Positions 1-9,301 are shown, numbered from the stretch's first letter. The stretch is DNA of 64,000 bases from Bacillus sp. V2I10 (GCF_030817055.1 NZ_JAUSYV010000001.1:2504001-2568000), one strand, 5' to 3'. The notes: a model not told the origin generated them from the letters alone. Translations and numbers: made by a program.

Positions 1-2
1 AG

Positions 3-242
3 GGATATGGTGCAAAGGCATATCGGGCGAATACTGTAGAAGAATTAAAAGCGGCCCTGGAAGATGCAAAAAAACAAGATAAATCTACTTTGATAGAAAT
101 GAAAGTGCTTCCAAAAACAATGACAGATGGCTATGAAGGCAGTTGGTGGAATCTTGGAGTGCCTGAAGTGTCTAATCAAGAAGGCATTCAAAAAGCATAT
201 GAATTAAAACAGCAAAAACTTAAAAATGCAAAACAATATTAA
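3..242 (+). CDS. iolD: IolD C-terminus (partial, runs off the left edge)
   Basis: This is the last ~79 residues of a reading frame that enters from the left edge. The tail reads ..STLIEMKVLPKTMTDGYEG..WW.. and matches the C-terminus I recall for IolD, the thiamine-diphosphate-dependent 3D-(3,5/4)-trihydroxycyclohexane-1,2-dione acylhydrolase that opens the inositol ring. The call rests also on context, since iolE, G, H, I and J follow in B. subtilis order. The stop (TAA 240-242) lies just upstream of iolE with only 13 nt between them, so the two are co-transcribed. Catalytic domains are outside the window. Confidence 0.85.
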   Translation, partial: GYGAKAYRANTVEELKAALEDAKKQDKSTLIEMKVLPKTMTDGYEGSWWNLGVPEVSNQEGIQKAYELKQQKLKNAKQY

Positions 243-255
243 TAGAAGGGGACCG

Positions 256-1152
256 ATGATGAAAGATCAAGGTATCTTATGGGGAATTGCCCCTATCGGC
301 TGGCGAAATGATGATATACCGGAAATCGGTGCAGAGAATACATTGCAGCACCTATTAAGTGATATTGTCGTAGCAGGTTTTCAAGGGACTGAAGTTGGCG
401 GTTTTTTTCCTGAACCAGAAGAATTAAACAAAGAACTTAAACTTCGAAACTTAAAAGTAGCAGGTCAGTGGTTTAGTAGTTTTATCATTCGTGACGGTAT
501 TCGAGAGGTAGCTCAGGCCTTCCACAAACACTGCCAATATCTACACGAGGTCAATGCAGATGTGGCGGTGGTGTCGGAGCAGACTTATAGTGTGCAGTGT
601 ACAGAGAAAAATGTCTTTTCTGAAAAGCCATACTTTATGGATACCGAATGGGATAAATTATGCGAGGGACTAAACGAACTGGGGAAAATCGCCCAGCGAT
701 ACGATTTGAAATTAGTTTATCACCATCATATGGGGACGGGTGTCCAAACACTGGCCGAAATCGACCGGCTAATGGGAAGTACCGATTCAAGCTATGTGCA
801 TTTACTTTATGACACAGGCCACATCTACATTTCCGACGGTGATTATATGACACTATTAAACAAGCATATTGATCGAATTAAACATGTCCATTTTAAAGAT
901 GCCAGAAAAAAAGTGCTGGAGGAATGCAAGAAAGAAGGCAGGTCGTTCCTGCAATCCTTCTTATGTGGCATGTTTACAGTGCCAGGTGATGGGTGCATTG
1001 ATTTTACAGAATCTTATAAGACGCTGCTGGATCAAAATTACAAGGGATGGATTGTAATTGAAGCTGAACAGGATCCATCTGTAGCTCATCCATTGGAATA
1101 TGCTTTATTGACTCGGAAATATATAGATGAAAAATTACTTATTCGTTCCTAA
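256..1152 (+). CDS. iolE: Inosose dehydratase IolE
   Basis: IolE dehydrates 2-keto-myo-inositol (scyllo-inosose) to the trihydroxycyclohexane-dione used by IolD, in the cytoplasm. The protein (~298 residues) is close in length to B. subtilis IolE and is collinear with it from ILWGIAPIGWRNDDIPEIG onward. It is a xylose-isomerase-like TIM barrel with metal-site stretches such as YHHHMGTG, LLYDTGH and KHVHFKD. The frame is open from ATG 226, but the AGAAGGGGA ribosome binding site at 244-252 fits ATG 256 or 259, and this start removes a non-homologous leader that would overlap iolD. It sits second in the visible part of the operon. Confidence 0.93.
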   Translation: MMKDQGILWGIAPIGWRNDDIPEIGAENTLQHLLSDIVVAGFQGTEVGGFFPEPEELNKELKLRNLKVAGQWFSSFIIRDGIREVAQAFHKHCQYLHEVNADVAVVSEQTYSVQCTEKNVFSEKPYFMDTEWDKLCEGLNELGKIAQRYDLKLVYHHHMGTGVQTLAEIDRLMGSTDSSYVHLLYDTGHIYISDGDYMTLLNKHIDRIKHVHFKDARKKVLEECKKEGRSFLQSFLCGMFTVPGDGCIDFTESYKTLLDQNYKGWIVIEAEQDPSVAHPLEYALLTRKYIDEKLLIRS

Positions 1153-1174
1153 AAGGAAGCGAGGAGAAATTATC

Positions 1175-2593
1175 ATGAATAAACAGGTAAACCAAAATTC
1201 GTTTATGCGTACCATTATTTTAGTCTCTACATTTGGTGGACTTCTATTTGGATACGACACTGGCGTCATCAACGGTGCTTTGCCTTATATGTCTGAAGGA
1301 GATCAGCTCAACCTCAATTCATTCACTCAAGGTTTCGTTACGAGTTCGCTTCTTTTTGGAGCCGCATTCGGTGCAGTGCTCGGCGGCCGCCTATCCGATT
1401 ACAATGGCCGCCGCAAAAACATTCTTTATCTTGCAGTGCTGTTCTTCTTAGCCACACTTGGATGTACCCTTGCTCCGAACGTTACTGTTATGGTAATCTG
1501 CCGTTTCCTGCTGGGACTTGCTGTAGGAGGTGCGTCTGTAACGGTTCCAACCTATTTAGCGGAAATGTCACCTGCGGAGAGCAGGGGCAGAATGGTTACC
1601 CAAAACGAACTGATGATTGTTACTGGACAACTATTGGCCTTCATCTTCAACGCCATCATTGGTAATACAATGGGTGACAGCTCGCATGTTTGGCGATACA
1701 TGCTGAGTATCGCGGCACTTCCGGCAGTTTTCCTGTTCTTTGGCATGATTAGAGTACCGGAGAGCCCGCGCTGGCTTGTATCAAAAGGGAAAAATGGGGA
1801 TGCGCTGCGTGTCCTCTGTCAGATTCGAAATGAGAAGCGGGCTAAATTAGAACTAAGCGAAATTGAGAAAGCTTTCACGGAAGAGTCTGGGATTAAGAAA
1901 GCAACTTATAAGGATCTGGCTGTACCATGGGTACGCCGCATCGTATTTCTCGGGATTGGAATTGCCATTGTGCAGCAAATTACGGGTGTCAACTCGATTA
2001 TGTATTATGGTACTGAAATCCTCAAAGATGCTGGCTTCCAAACGAAGGCCGCACTTATCGGTAACATTGCCAATGGTGTAATCTCGGTTTTAGCAACTTT
2101 CGTCGGCATCTGGCTCCTTGGAAAGGTCGGCCGTAGACCTATGCTGCTGACTGGCCTGATAGGAACTACCACGGCACTTCTGCTCATTGGGATATTCTCA
2201 ATCATGCTTGAAGGGACTGCTGCACTTCCATATGTTGTGCTTGCTCTGACAGTCACGTTTCTTGCTTTCCAGCAGGGAGCCATTTCACCGGTAACATGGT
2301 TAATGCTCTCGGAAATATTTCCGCTGCGGTTGAGAGGTCTCGGAATGGGCGTCACCGTGTTTTGCCTATGGATAGTGAACTTCCTCATAGGCTTGACGTT
2401 CCCGGTACTGCTCGATAAGGTCGGTTTGTCCACAACATTCTTCATCTTCGTAGCTTTGGGTCTTGCTGCAATCACATTCGTGAAGAAATACTTGCCGGAA
2501 ACCAAGGGACTCACACTTGAGCAGCTGGAACATAACTTCCGAACCTATGATGATCGAGGCGCCCAGGACTATTTAGAGAAGGTCGATGCTTAA
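1175..2593 (+). CDS. iolT: IolT-type myo-inositol:proton symporter (MFS)
   Basis: This is a 472-residue, 12-helix sugar-porter-family MFS protein for inositol uptake. The family signatures are GGLLFGYDTGVINGALP near the N-terminus, GRR loops after TM2 and TM8, PESPRWL in the central loop and PETKG at the C-terminus. It aligns along its length with B. subtilis IolT, the main inositol transporter there, not with IolF. Start chosen at ATG 1175, 8 nt after GAGGAG; a frame-open ATG at 1127 would extend back into iolE and lacks homology. It lies between iolE and iolG, the slot held by iolF in B. subtilis. Substrate among inositol isomers is inferred. Confidence 0.88.
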   Translation: MNKQVNQNSFMRTIILVSTFGGLLFGYDTGVINGALPYMSEGDQLNLNSFTQGFVTSSLLFGAAFGAVLGGRLSDYNGRRKNILYLAVLFFLATLGCTLAPNVTVMVICRFLLGLAVGGASVTVPTYLAEMSPAESRGRMVTQNELMIVTGQLLAFIFNAIIGNTMGDSSHVWRYMLSIAALPAVFLFFGMIRVPESPRWLVSKGKNGDALRVLCQIRNEKRAKLELSEIEKAFTEESGIKKATYKDLAVPWVRRIVFLGIGIAIVQQITGVNSIMYYGTEILKDAGFQTKAALIGNIANGVISVLATFVGIWLLGKVGRRPMLLTGLIGTTTALLLIGIFSIMLEGTAALPYVVLALTVTFLAFQQGAISPVTWLMLSEIFPLRLRGLGMGVTVFCLWIVNFLIGLTFPVLLDKVGLSTTFFIFVALGLAAITFVKKYLPETKGLTLEQLEHNFRTYDDRGAQDYLEKVDA

Positions 2594-2647
2594 AAAAATG
2601 TAAGGATCATACAGCAGCAAAATAAACAAACCAGGAGGAACATGATT

Positions 2648-3682
2648 ATGACTTTGAATATTGGTGTGATAGGAACAGGTGCGATTGGCAGAGAGCATAT
2701 TAAAAGAATTACAAATAACTTATCTGGAGGAAAAATTGTCGCTGTTACAGATGTCAATCAGGATGCTGCAAATAGCGTTGTTGAACAATTCGGCTTGGAT
2801 GCCGTTGTATATCCGAATGATAAAGCGCTTGTGGCTGCTGAAAACGTTGATGCTGTACTCATAGCAAGCTGGGGTCCTGCCCATGAACTAAGCGTACTGG
2901 CAGCAATTGAGGCTGGAAAGTATGTATTCTGCGAAAAACCTTTAGCCACAACAGCAGAAGGGTGCATGAGAATTGTTGCAGCAGAAATGAAACATGGCAA
3001 GCGTTTAGTCCAAGTGGGATTTATGCGCCGTTATGATAATGGGTATGTACAATTAAAGGAAGCGATTGACAGTAATTATATTGGTGAACCATTAATGATC
3101 AGGTCCGTACACAGAAACCCGGAAGTTGGCGATAATTATACTACAGATATGGCCATTAGTGATACTTTGGTTCACGAGATTGATGTCCTGCACTGGCTGA
3201 TTAACGATGATTATAAATCTGTACAAGTAGTATTTCCAAAGAAAACAAAACATGCATCAGCTCACTTGCAGGATCCGCAAATTATCATGCTTGAAACAAA
3301 CAGCGGCATTACTATAAATGCGGAAGTATTTGTAAACTGCCAGTACGGCTATGACATCCAATGTGAGGTTATTGGTGAAGAAGGAGTTGTGAGTCTGCCG
3401 GAAGTCTCAAGCATTATCACCCGTAAGGAAGCCAAGCTGGGTACAAACATCCTGATGGATTGGAAACAGCGTTTTATTAATGCTTATGACAAAGAATTAC
3501 AGGACTTCATGGATTCGATCAAAATGACAGGTGAGCCTAATGGTCCGACTTCATGGGATGGCTATATTGCAGCTGTTACAGCAGATGCTTGTTTGAAAGC
3601 ACAGCAAACAGGGGAGAAAGAGCCTGTCACATTAGTAGAAAAGCCAGAATTTTATAAAAAAGCAAGTGCTATAGCGGTCTGA
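2648..3682 (+). CDS. iolG: myo-Inositol 2-dehydrogenase IolG
   Basis: IolG oxidises myo-inositol (in B. subtilis also D-chiro-inositol) with NAD+ to 2-keto-myo-inositol, the first step of the pathway. The N-terminal Rossmann motif is GVIGTGAIG. The catalytic Lys-97 of the EKP motif, Asp-172 and His-176 all fall at the residue numbers known for the B. subtilis enzyme when ATG 2648 is taken as the start. That ATG is 9 nt from AGGAGG (2633-2638), while ATG 2642 is only 3 nt away. Length 344 residues equals the family norm. It is followed after ~70 nt by iolH. Confidence 0.95.
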   Translation: MTLNIGVIGTGAIGREHIKRITNNLSGGKIVAVTDVNQDAANSVVEQFGLDAVVYPNDKALVAAENVDAVLIASWGPAHELSVLAAIEAGKYVFCEKPLATTAEGCMRIVAAEMKHGKRLVQVGFMRRYDNGYVQLKEAIDSNYIGEPLMIRSVHRNPEVGDNYTTDMAISDTLVHEIDVLHWLINDDYKSVQVVFPKKTKHASAHLQDPQIIMLETNSGITINAEVFVNCQYGYDIQCEVIGEEGVVSLPEVSSIITRKEAKLGTNILMDWKQRFINAYDKELQDFMDSIKMTGEPNGPTSWDGYIAAVTADACLKAQQTGEKEPVTLVEKPEFYKKASAIAV

Positions 3683-3754
3683 AATATCAAAATAATCAAA
3701 ACCTTTCGCTTGAGGTCTGATATAAATTAACTAATGGATAATGGAGGAATGAAA

Positions 3755-4657
3755 ATGAAAATTGCACTTGATCCATATATGTATAGACACCTGTCAATCC
3801 CAAAAATGGTTGAAAAAGTTGCTGACTTGGGCTATGAGTATATTGAATTATCACCGCGAGAAGATTTCTTGCCTTTTTATAAATACCCTCGTGTAGACAA
3901 AGCTAGAATTAGAGAATTTAAAAACGCATTACGTGATACAGGTGTGAAACTTTCATCCTTGTTGCCTATGCAGCATTGGGCTGGTCCAGAAGAAGAAGAC
4001 AGAGAAGCAGCAGTTAGAAACTGGATGCGCTGTATTGAAATCGCTGTTGAGATGGACGTTGACGTTTTGAATACAGAATTTACTGGTCATTCAGACAAAC
4101 CATATAAATGTGAACAGATGTTCATGCGTTCCATGGAAGAGCTGCTTCCTATTATCGAGAAAGAAGGTATTAATCTTCATATTCAAGCCCACCCATTTGA
4201 TTTTATTGAACGCAACAATGATGCTGTAGACCTGATCCGTGGACTTGATAAAGACTTTGTTGGCTACTTCTATGCGGTACCGCATACCTTTTTCTATGAT
4301 AATGGTAAAGGTGACATCGCTTCCATGTTAGAGTACGCAGGGGATAAGCTGAAGCATATTAATATTGCGGATACTTATAACCATAAAGCATCCTCGTGCC
4401 TTCGATATGTCGTTAACCCGCCTGGTGTTCATGCGACCGTTCATCAACATATGGATATCGGCAAAGGGGATATTAACTGGGACGTACTTTTCTCAAAATT
4501 ACGTGAGATAAAATTCGATGGTATCGCTACTGTTGCAGTGTTCGGGGAAGAAGATAGAGCAGATGACTCCAGCAGATTTATGCTGCAAGAAGTAAAAAAA
4601 GGATTAGATATAGAATCAAGGCAAAAAGAAATATTTGCGGATCTTTATAAAAAATAA
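3755..4657 (+). CDS. iolH: IolH, sugar isomerase/epimerase-like protein of the inositol operon
   Basis: This 300-residue xylose-isomerase-like TIM-barrel protein matches IolH in sequence (YIELSPREDF.PFYKYPRVD, NHKASS.LRY..NPPG) and in position between iolG and iolI. The exact biochemical role of IolH is less well defined than that of the other Iol enzymes. Start chosen at ATG 3755, 7 nt after GGAGG (3743-3747); the upstream in-frame ATGs at 3734 and 3749 are poorly spaced. It is separated from iolI by only 16 nt, so co-translation is likely. Confidence 0.88.
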   Translation: MKIALDPYMYRHLSIPKMVEKVADLGYEYIELSPREDFLPFYKYPRVDKARIREFKNALRDTGVKLSSLLPMQHWAGPEEEDREAAVRNWMRCIEIAVEMDVDVLNTEFTGHSDKPYKCEQMFMRSMEELLPIIEKEGINLHIQAHPFDFIERNNDAVDLIRGLDKDFVGYFYAVPHTFFYDNGKGDIASMLEYAGDKLKHINIADTYNHKASSCLRYVVNPPGVHATVHQHMDIGKGDINWDVLFSKLREIKFDGIATVAVFGEEDRADDSSRFMLQEVKKGLDIESRQKEIFADLYKK

Positions 4658-4673
4658 TGGGGGATCATCAATA

Positions 4674-5519
4674 ATGAAACTTTGTTTTAACCAAGCTACG
4701 ACACTTGAAAACTCCAATCTAGCCATAGATTTGGAGTATTGCAATAAACACGGCTACGACTATATCGAAATCCGCACAATGGACAAATTACCAGAGTATT
4801 TAAAGGAGAAGTCCATTGATGATCTGGCTGAGTTCTTCAATACACACCATATTAAGCCTCTGGCATTCAATGCTTTAGTGTTTTTCAATAATCGCGACGA
4901 AGCCGGGTATAAGGAAATTATCAATGAATTCAAAGAGATGATGGAAACAGCCAAGAAATTAGGTGTGAAATATGTGGTAGCAGTGCCGCTAGTAACGGAT
5001 CAGAAGATATTGAAACAAGATATCAAAAACAGTTGTGTAGAGGTGCTGAAAGAGCTGTCAAATATCGCAGAGCCGTATGGAGTGAAAATTGCAGTCGAAT
5101 TTGTCGGACATCCACAATGCACAGTCAACACCTTCGGCCAGGCTTACGATATTGTCGAAACCGTTAATCGTGAGAATGTTGGATTAGTACTGGATTGTTT
5201 CCACTTCCATGCAATGGGATCAAATTTGGAACATCTTAAAAAAGCTGATGGGTCAAAGATCTTTATTCTGCATATCGATGATACGGAAGATTTTCCGATT
5301 GGCTTTCTGACTGATGAAGATCGGGTATGGCCTGGGCTTGGTGCTATCGATTTAGACAGTATTTTATCGACATTGAAGGAAATCGGGTTCTCAGAGGTTG
5401 TCTCTGTTGAATTATTCCGGCCGGAATACTATAAAATGGATGCTGAAGAAGCCATCAAGACTGCAAAAGAAACAACACTCAAAGTGGTATCCAAGTATTA
5501 CGACTTACAGCCAGTATAA
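4674..5519 (+). CDS. iolI: Inosose isomerase IolI
   Basis: IolI interconverts 2-keto-myo-inositol and 1-keto-D-chiro-inositol, which connects D-chiro-inositol to the main pathway. With ATG 4674 as start the known metal ligands of the B. subtilis enzyme, Glu-142, Asp-174, His-200 and Glu-246, are all present at identical residue numbers. That both supports the start and predicts activity. A GGGGGA ribosome binding site lies ~9 nt upstream. The 281-residue length is normal. An upstream in-frame ATG (4635) overlaps iolH and is not homologous. Confidence 0.95.
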   Translation: MKLCFNQATTLENSNLAIDLEYCNKHGYDYIEIRTMDKLPEYLKEKSIDDLAEFFNTHHIKPLAFNALVFFNNRDEAGYKEIINEFKEMMETAKKLGVKYVVAVPLVTDQKILKQDIKNSCVEVLKELSNIAEPYGVKIAVEFVGHPQCTVNTFGQAYDIVETVNRENVGLVLDCFHFHAMGSNLEHLKKADGSKIFILHIDDTEDFPIGFLTDEDRVWPGLGAIDLDSILSTLKEIGFSEVVSVELFRPEYYKMDAEEAIKTAKETTLKVVSKYYDLQPV

Positions 5520-5559
5520 TTTGGAAGATTAATATCTTTATGAAAGGGTGGCGGTCCTG

Positions 5560-6414
5560 TTGGCTTTAGTATCAATGAAAGATATACTGCTTAAAGCTAA
5601 GGAAGGTAATTATGCTGTCGGCCAATACAATATCAACAGCCTGGAATCCGCACAAGCCTTTTTAGAGGCTGCTGAAGAAGAACGCGCACCTGTTATATTG
5701 GCAGCTTCTGACAGACTTGTTGACTATTTGGGGGGCTTTAAGACCATTGCTGCAATGGTTAAAGGCCTTGTAGAAGAAATGTCGATAACCGTTCCGGTTG
5801 TGCTGCATTTGGATCATGGTATGAGTGTTGAACGCTGCAAAAAGGCGATTGATGCCGGGTTTACATCGGTTATGTTCGACGGCTCCCATTATCCGATTGA
5901 TGAGAATATTTCCATGACGAAACAAGTTGTTCTTTATGCACGTCCAAGACAAGTATCTGTGGAAGCGGAAGTTGGCACAGTCGGCGGCATGGAAGACGGG
6001 CTGATTGGCGGAATCAAATATGCTGATCCTGATGAATGTTTACGAATTGTAAAAGAAGCGGAGATAGATGCTTTGGCAGCCGCCCTGGGTTCGGTTCATG
6101 GACCATATCAGAGTGAACCTAAACTGGGCTTTGATGAGATGAAACATATTTCTGAAGCGACGGATGTACCACTTGTCCTTCATGGAGGTTCCGGAATACC
6201 TGGTTATCAAATTCAGAAGGCGATTAAACTCGGGCACGCCAAGATTAATGTCAATACTGAATGTATACAAGCCTGGGGACAAGCTATTCGTGAAGTTTTA
6301 GCCGCTGACGAGAGAGTATATGAGCCGCGGGCTATTATCACACCAGGTAAAAAGGCAATCATAGCCACGGTCAAAAGCAAAATGAAAGAGTTTAAAACAA
6401 GCCATAAAGCATAA
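5560..6414 (+). CDS. iolJ: 2-Deoxy-5-keto-gluconate-6-phosphate aldolase IolJ
   Basis: IolJ is a class II zinc aldolase that splits 2-deoxy-5-keto-gluconate 6-phosphate into dihydroxyacetone phosphate and malonic semialdehyde. The class II core is visible: HLDHG with Asp-85/His-86, SVEAEVGTVGG, a GSVHG stretch and VLHGGSG. Start taken as TTG 5560, about 9 nt after AAAGGGTG, giving an MALVSMKDIL N-terminus like B. subtilis IolJ; the GTG at 5548 adds four residues inside the ribosome binding site. It is the last gene of the operon and a terminator follows directly. Confidence 0.92.
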   Translation: MALVSMKDILLKAKEGNYAVGQYNINSLESAQAFLEAAEEERAPVILAASDRLVDYLGGFKTIAAMVKGLVEEMSITVPVVLHLDHGMSVERCKKAIDAGFTSVMFDGSHYPIDENISMTKQVVLYARPRQVSVEAEVGTVGGMEDGLIGGIKYADPDECLRIVKEAEIDALAAALGSVHGPYQSEPKLGFDEMKHISEATDVPLVLHGGSGIPGYQIQKAIKLGHAKINVNTECIQAWGQAIREVLAADERVYEPRAIITPGKKAIIATVKSKMKEFKTSHKA

Positions 6415-6420
6415 GGGAAG

Positions 6421-6456
6421 AGGGTGTCCTAAAAGAAACCTGTGGACGCCCTTTTT
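6421..6456 (+). terminator. Terminator of the iol operon
   Basis: AGGGTGTCC pairs with GGACGCCCT (one G-U) across a 13-nt loop and is followed by a run of T. It lies 7 nt after the iolJ stop. Confidence 0.85.
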
Positions 6457-6574
6457 GGCATAAATACCATAAGAAAGCTTGATTGAGTGAAATATAGAAT
6501 TCCCCGAATTACTATTCACGGGACTATAGAAATTAAAAATTATATTGGACGGCAAGTAATTGGGAAGTGATACA

Positions 6575-7768
6575 TTGAATACCTTACATGCTACTCGAGA
6601 CAGATACCTTTTTTTAGTTGTTTCCTTTATTTTTTGGTTTTCGCATTTTATCTATATTCCCATTTTGTCTCCTTATATTGAATCAATGGGGGGGAAGTAT
6701 ACCTTTATTGGTCTTGTGCTGAGCAGCTACGGACTTATGCAGTTTCTATTTCGGTTTCCTCTTGGAATCTATTCAGATCTTATGAAATTAAGGAGACCGT
6801 TTATTATATTTGGAATGTTAGTAAGTGCGTTTAGTTGTTTGGCATTTTCATTAACCGATAGTTTAGGATGGGTCCTTTTATCTCGCTCCCTAGCCGGACT
6901 GGCTGCAGCAACTTGGGTTGCATTTACAGTATTATACGCTAGTTATTTTGCTGATCGGGAAATTCATCGTGCCATGGGCAGCATTTCATTTGTTGTGGTT
7001 TTAGCACAACTCTTAGGCATGAGTGTAAGTGGATATATAGTAGATGAATGGGGGTGGCATGCTCCATTTTGGATTGGAGGAATTTTCGGTACAATGGGCG
7101 CAGTGCTTTCTCTTTTTATTTTTGAACCCAAAGAAGGAATTCAAAGAGAACCTGTAAAATTGAATGATCTGGCTTCCGTAATGCGAGAACCGCTGCTGCT
7201 GAAAATTTCTTTACTGTCTATTTTGGCACACAGTATTATTTTTACTACCATGTTTGGGTTCATCCCTGCCTATGCACTGAAAATTGGGCTGCAGGCCAGT
7301 GACATTAGCCTGATCGTATTTTCATTTATGATCCCTCATGCCATCGCCACTCTATTTGGCGGAAAATTATTTGTTCCGTTGTTTGGTCAGTGGAAATCTT
7401 TGAAAATAGCATTTGGGTTAACTGCATTTTTTACGCTTATTACCCCATTTATTGACTCAAAAGGCTGGCTTTGTACCATACAGGGGTTTAATGGAATGTC
7501 GCTTGGACTTCTTTTCCCACTTTTGTTGGGAATGGCGATAGAATCTATTCCCCATCAAAAAAGAGCCACAGCGATGGGAGCATATCAGGCGCTGTACGCA
7601 ATCGGTATGTTTGCTGGACCCTTTTTTTCAGGTATCTTGAATTCATATTTGGGGATTGCAGCAGGGTTTTATTTTGCAGGTATATTAGGTGTAATCGCTG
7701 CTCTTTTTATGATCGTTTGGAATAGAAGTGAAAATGAAAGTGAAGCGGGGAAAAAATATTTTGAATAG
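6575..7768 (+). CDS. MFS transporter
   Basis: This is a ~397-residue, 12-helix major facilitator with an SHFIYIPILSPYIE start, a GLMQFLFRFPLG stretch in TM2 and an internal pseudo-repeat. It resembles uncharacterised MFS sugar/drug permeases, and I cannot assign a substrate. Start is TTG 6575 (7 nt after GGGAAG) or TTG 6560. Its stop codon overlaps the AGGAGG site of the next, broken sugar isomerase gene. The pair therefore looks like a small transport-plus-isomerase operon attached to the inositol cluster, possibly for another polyol. Confidence 0.75.
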   Translation: MNTLHATRDRYLFLVVSFIFWFSHFIYIPILSPYIESMGGKYTFIGLVLSSYGLMQFLFRFPLGIYSDLMKLRRPFIIFGMLVSAFSCLAFSLTDSLGWVLLSRSLAGLAAATWVAFTVLYASYFADREIHRAMGSISFVVVLAQLLGMSVSGYIVDEWGWHAPFWIGGIFGTMGAVLSLFIFEPKEGIQREPVKLNDLASVMREPLLLKISLLSILAHSIIFTTMFGFIPAYALKIGLQASDISLIVFSFMIPHAIATLFGGKLFVPLFGQWKSLKIAFGLTAFFTLITPFIDSKGWLCTIQGFNGMSLGLLFPLLLGMAIESIPHQKRATAMGAYQALYAIGMFAGPFFSGILNSYLGIAAGFYFAGILGVIAALFMIVWNRSENESEAGKKYFE

Positions 7769-7780
7769 GAGGGAATTAAG

Positions 7781-8765
7781 ATGGTGAAGGTGGGTCTAGT
7801 AACTGATATTTTAGGATACTTGCCATTCCGAAGAAATGCTTGATACATGTGTTGATTTGGGATTTGAAGCGCTTGAGTTAGGGTGAGGTAACTGGTCTAA
7901 AGCGCCGCATGTTGATTTAGATGGATTGCTTGAGAGTACCGTTAAACGTGAAAAATTTATAGATGCTATTAAAAGCAGAGGACTTGAAATCGCAGCTTTA
8001 AATTGTTCAGTAAATCAACTCGAACTGACGGAAGAGGGAGAAGCTCATAAAACAGTTGTTGAAAAATCATTTCAACATGCAGGGCATTTAGGAGTAGAAA
8101 CGATTGTCATGATGTCTGGTTGTCCTAGTGGGGGCCAAAACGATGTGACACCTAACTGGCTGACACATCCTATTTTGCCTTCTCATTTTGAAACGCTAGA
8201 ATGACAATGGAATGAAGTTGCCTTCCCGTACTGGGAAAAAGCTGTGAAAGTTGCGAAAGAACTTGGCGTCAAAAAAATTACCATCGAAAATCTTGGGTAT
8301 AATTTAGTTTATAATCCAGAAACACTTTTTAAATTAAGAAATGAAGTTTGAGACATGGTTGGCATGAATTTAGACCCTAGTCATTTATTTTGGATGGGTG
8401 GCGATCCTATCGCAGCAGCAAGAGCATTAGGCAGTGTGATGTATCATGTTCATGCTAAAGATGTGCGGATTGAAAGAGGGATAAATGATGCAAATGGCCT
8501 TATTGATGTGAAACCAATGGAGAGTTTTGCTGCTCGTTCATGGAATTATGCAGCACTTGGACATGGACATGACGTTAGTTGGTGGAAGGAATTCTTTACG
8601 GTCGTTAAAATGGCTGGCTATGATGGTCCATTCGTTCTTGAAATGGAAGATTTGACTATGGAACCCCTTACAGGTATTAAAAAATCTATGAATGTTCTCA
8701 AAGAAGCGTTGCCAAGAGAATTTCAGATGAAAAATTCAAGTTGTTATTCAATAGTGAATAAATAA
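7781..8765 (+). pseudogene. Broken sugar phosphate isomerase/epimerase (one frameshift, three in-frame TGA)
   Basis: An AGGAGG site and ATG 7781 begin MVKVGLVTDILGYLPF, then an extra C near 7828 shifts the frame to an early stop. In the +1 frame the protein continues as FEEMLDTCVDLGFEALELG with recognisable family sequence to 8765, interrupted by TGA at 7884-7886, 8202-8204 and 8349-8351. The stops sit where relatives as I recall them have Cys (ELG[C]GNWS), Trp (LE[W]QWNE) and Gly (NEV[G]DMVG). Each needs one base change. LDPSHLFWMGGDP and HVHAKD mark the metal-binding TIM barrel of the YcjR/IolE-like group. All other codons are intact over ~325 residues, so inactivation looks recent, or some calls are errors. 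Confidence 0.85.
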
Positions 8766-8775
8766 GATAAGGAGG

Positions 8776-8860
8776 TACATATTGGAAAGAAATACGGATT
8801 GAGGGATAAAAAGAAGTTTAGAACAATTGAAAAAGATTAAGTTTAGAAAGGGGGAAGCAA
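8776..8860 (+). other. Short gene remnant with its own ribosome binding site
   Basis: A good AAGGAGG site is followed by TTG 8782 and six codons before TGA 8800-8802. The same frame then stays open through GIKRSLEQLKKIKF into the start of the next gene. It may be the head of a deleted third operon gene. I do not recognise it. Confidence 0.3.
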
Positions 8861-9301
8861 ATGAAGAATGTTGATTTGAATTATTATCAAACATTTATTG
8901 CCGTTTCATTAGATAGCCCAGCATCTGAAGGACTCGTTCCGCCTGTCAGGAAAGGAAAAGTAACCAAACCCAGCATAGAATATGAATTGCTGGCTGCCAA
9001 TCCCTATATCTATACCCAGACAGATCTTATTTACGAAGTACATATCAGACATAAGGCGATATCAGAGGAGGAAATCGAGAATAGAGCTGATCAAATCAGG
9101 AACGAGTTATTCCAAAAGTCGCAGGCATGTCTGAGGGCTTCTATGCTTCCAAAAAAATATGGCTGGGGACTTCATTTTGATGAAGATGGGAAAATTGCCC
9201 TCTATGGTGTCGAATCTCCTGAGTACCATCAATTCTTAGAGAACAAGGATGGGAAAATGAAAGTGTTAAACGCAATGAGAAACAGCCGAAAAAGCGAGTA
9301 A
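8861..9301 (+). CDS. DUF6157 family protein
   Basis: This is a 146-residue soluble protein beginning MKNVDLNYYQTFIAVS, with the features I recall for the DUF6157 family: NYY.TFI.V near the start, a VPP.RKGK turn, YELLAANPY.YTQ.DL.YEV, and a KKYGWG motif. No function is known. Start ATG 8861 follows AAAGGGGG. There is no signal peptide or membrane segment. After its TAA the same frame remains open to 9511, so the natural C-terminus may have been longer. The family match is from memory and moderately certain. Confidence 0.7.
   Translation: MKNVDLNYYQTFIAVSLDSPASEGLVPPVRKGKVTKPSIEYELLAANPYIYTQTDLIYEVHIRHKAISEEEIENRADQIRNELFQKSQACLRASMLPKKYGWGLHFDEDGKIALYGVESPEYHQFLENKDGKMKVLNAMRNSRKSE

Noticed and set aside
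7884..8351. TGA codons read as selenocysteine
   Set aside because: The gene also has a frameshift, the positions correspond to Cys, Trp and Gly in relatives, and no SECIS-like hairpin follows each TGA. Pseudogene is simpler.
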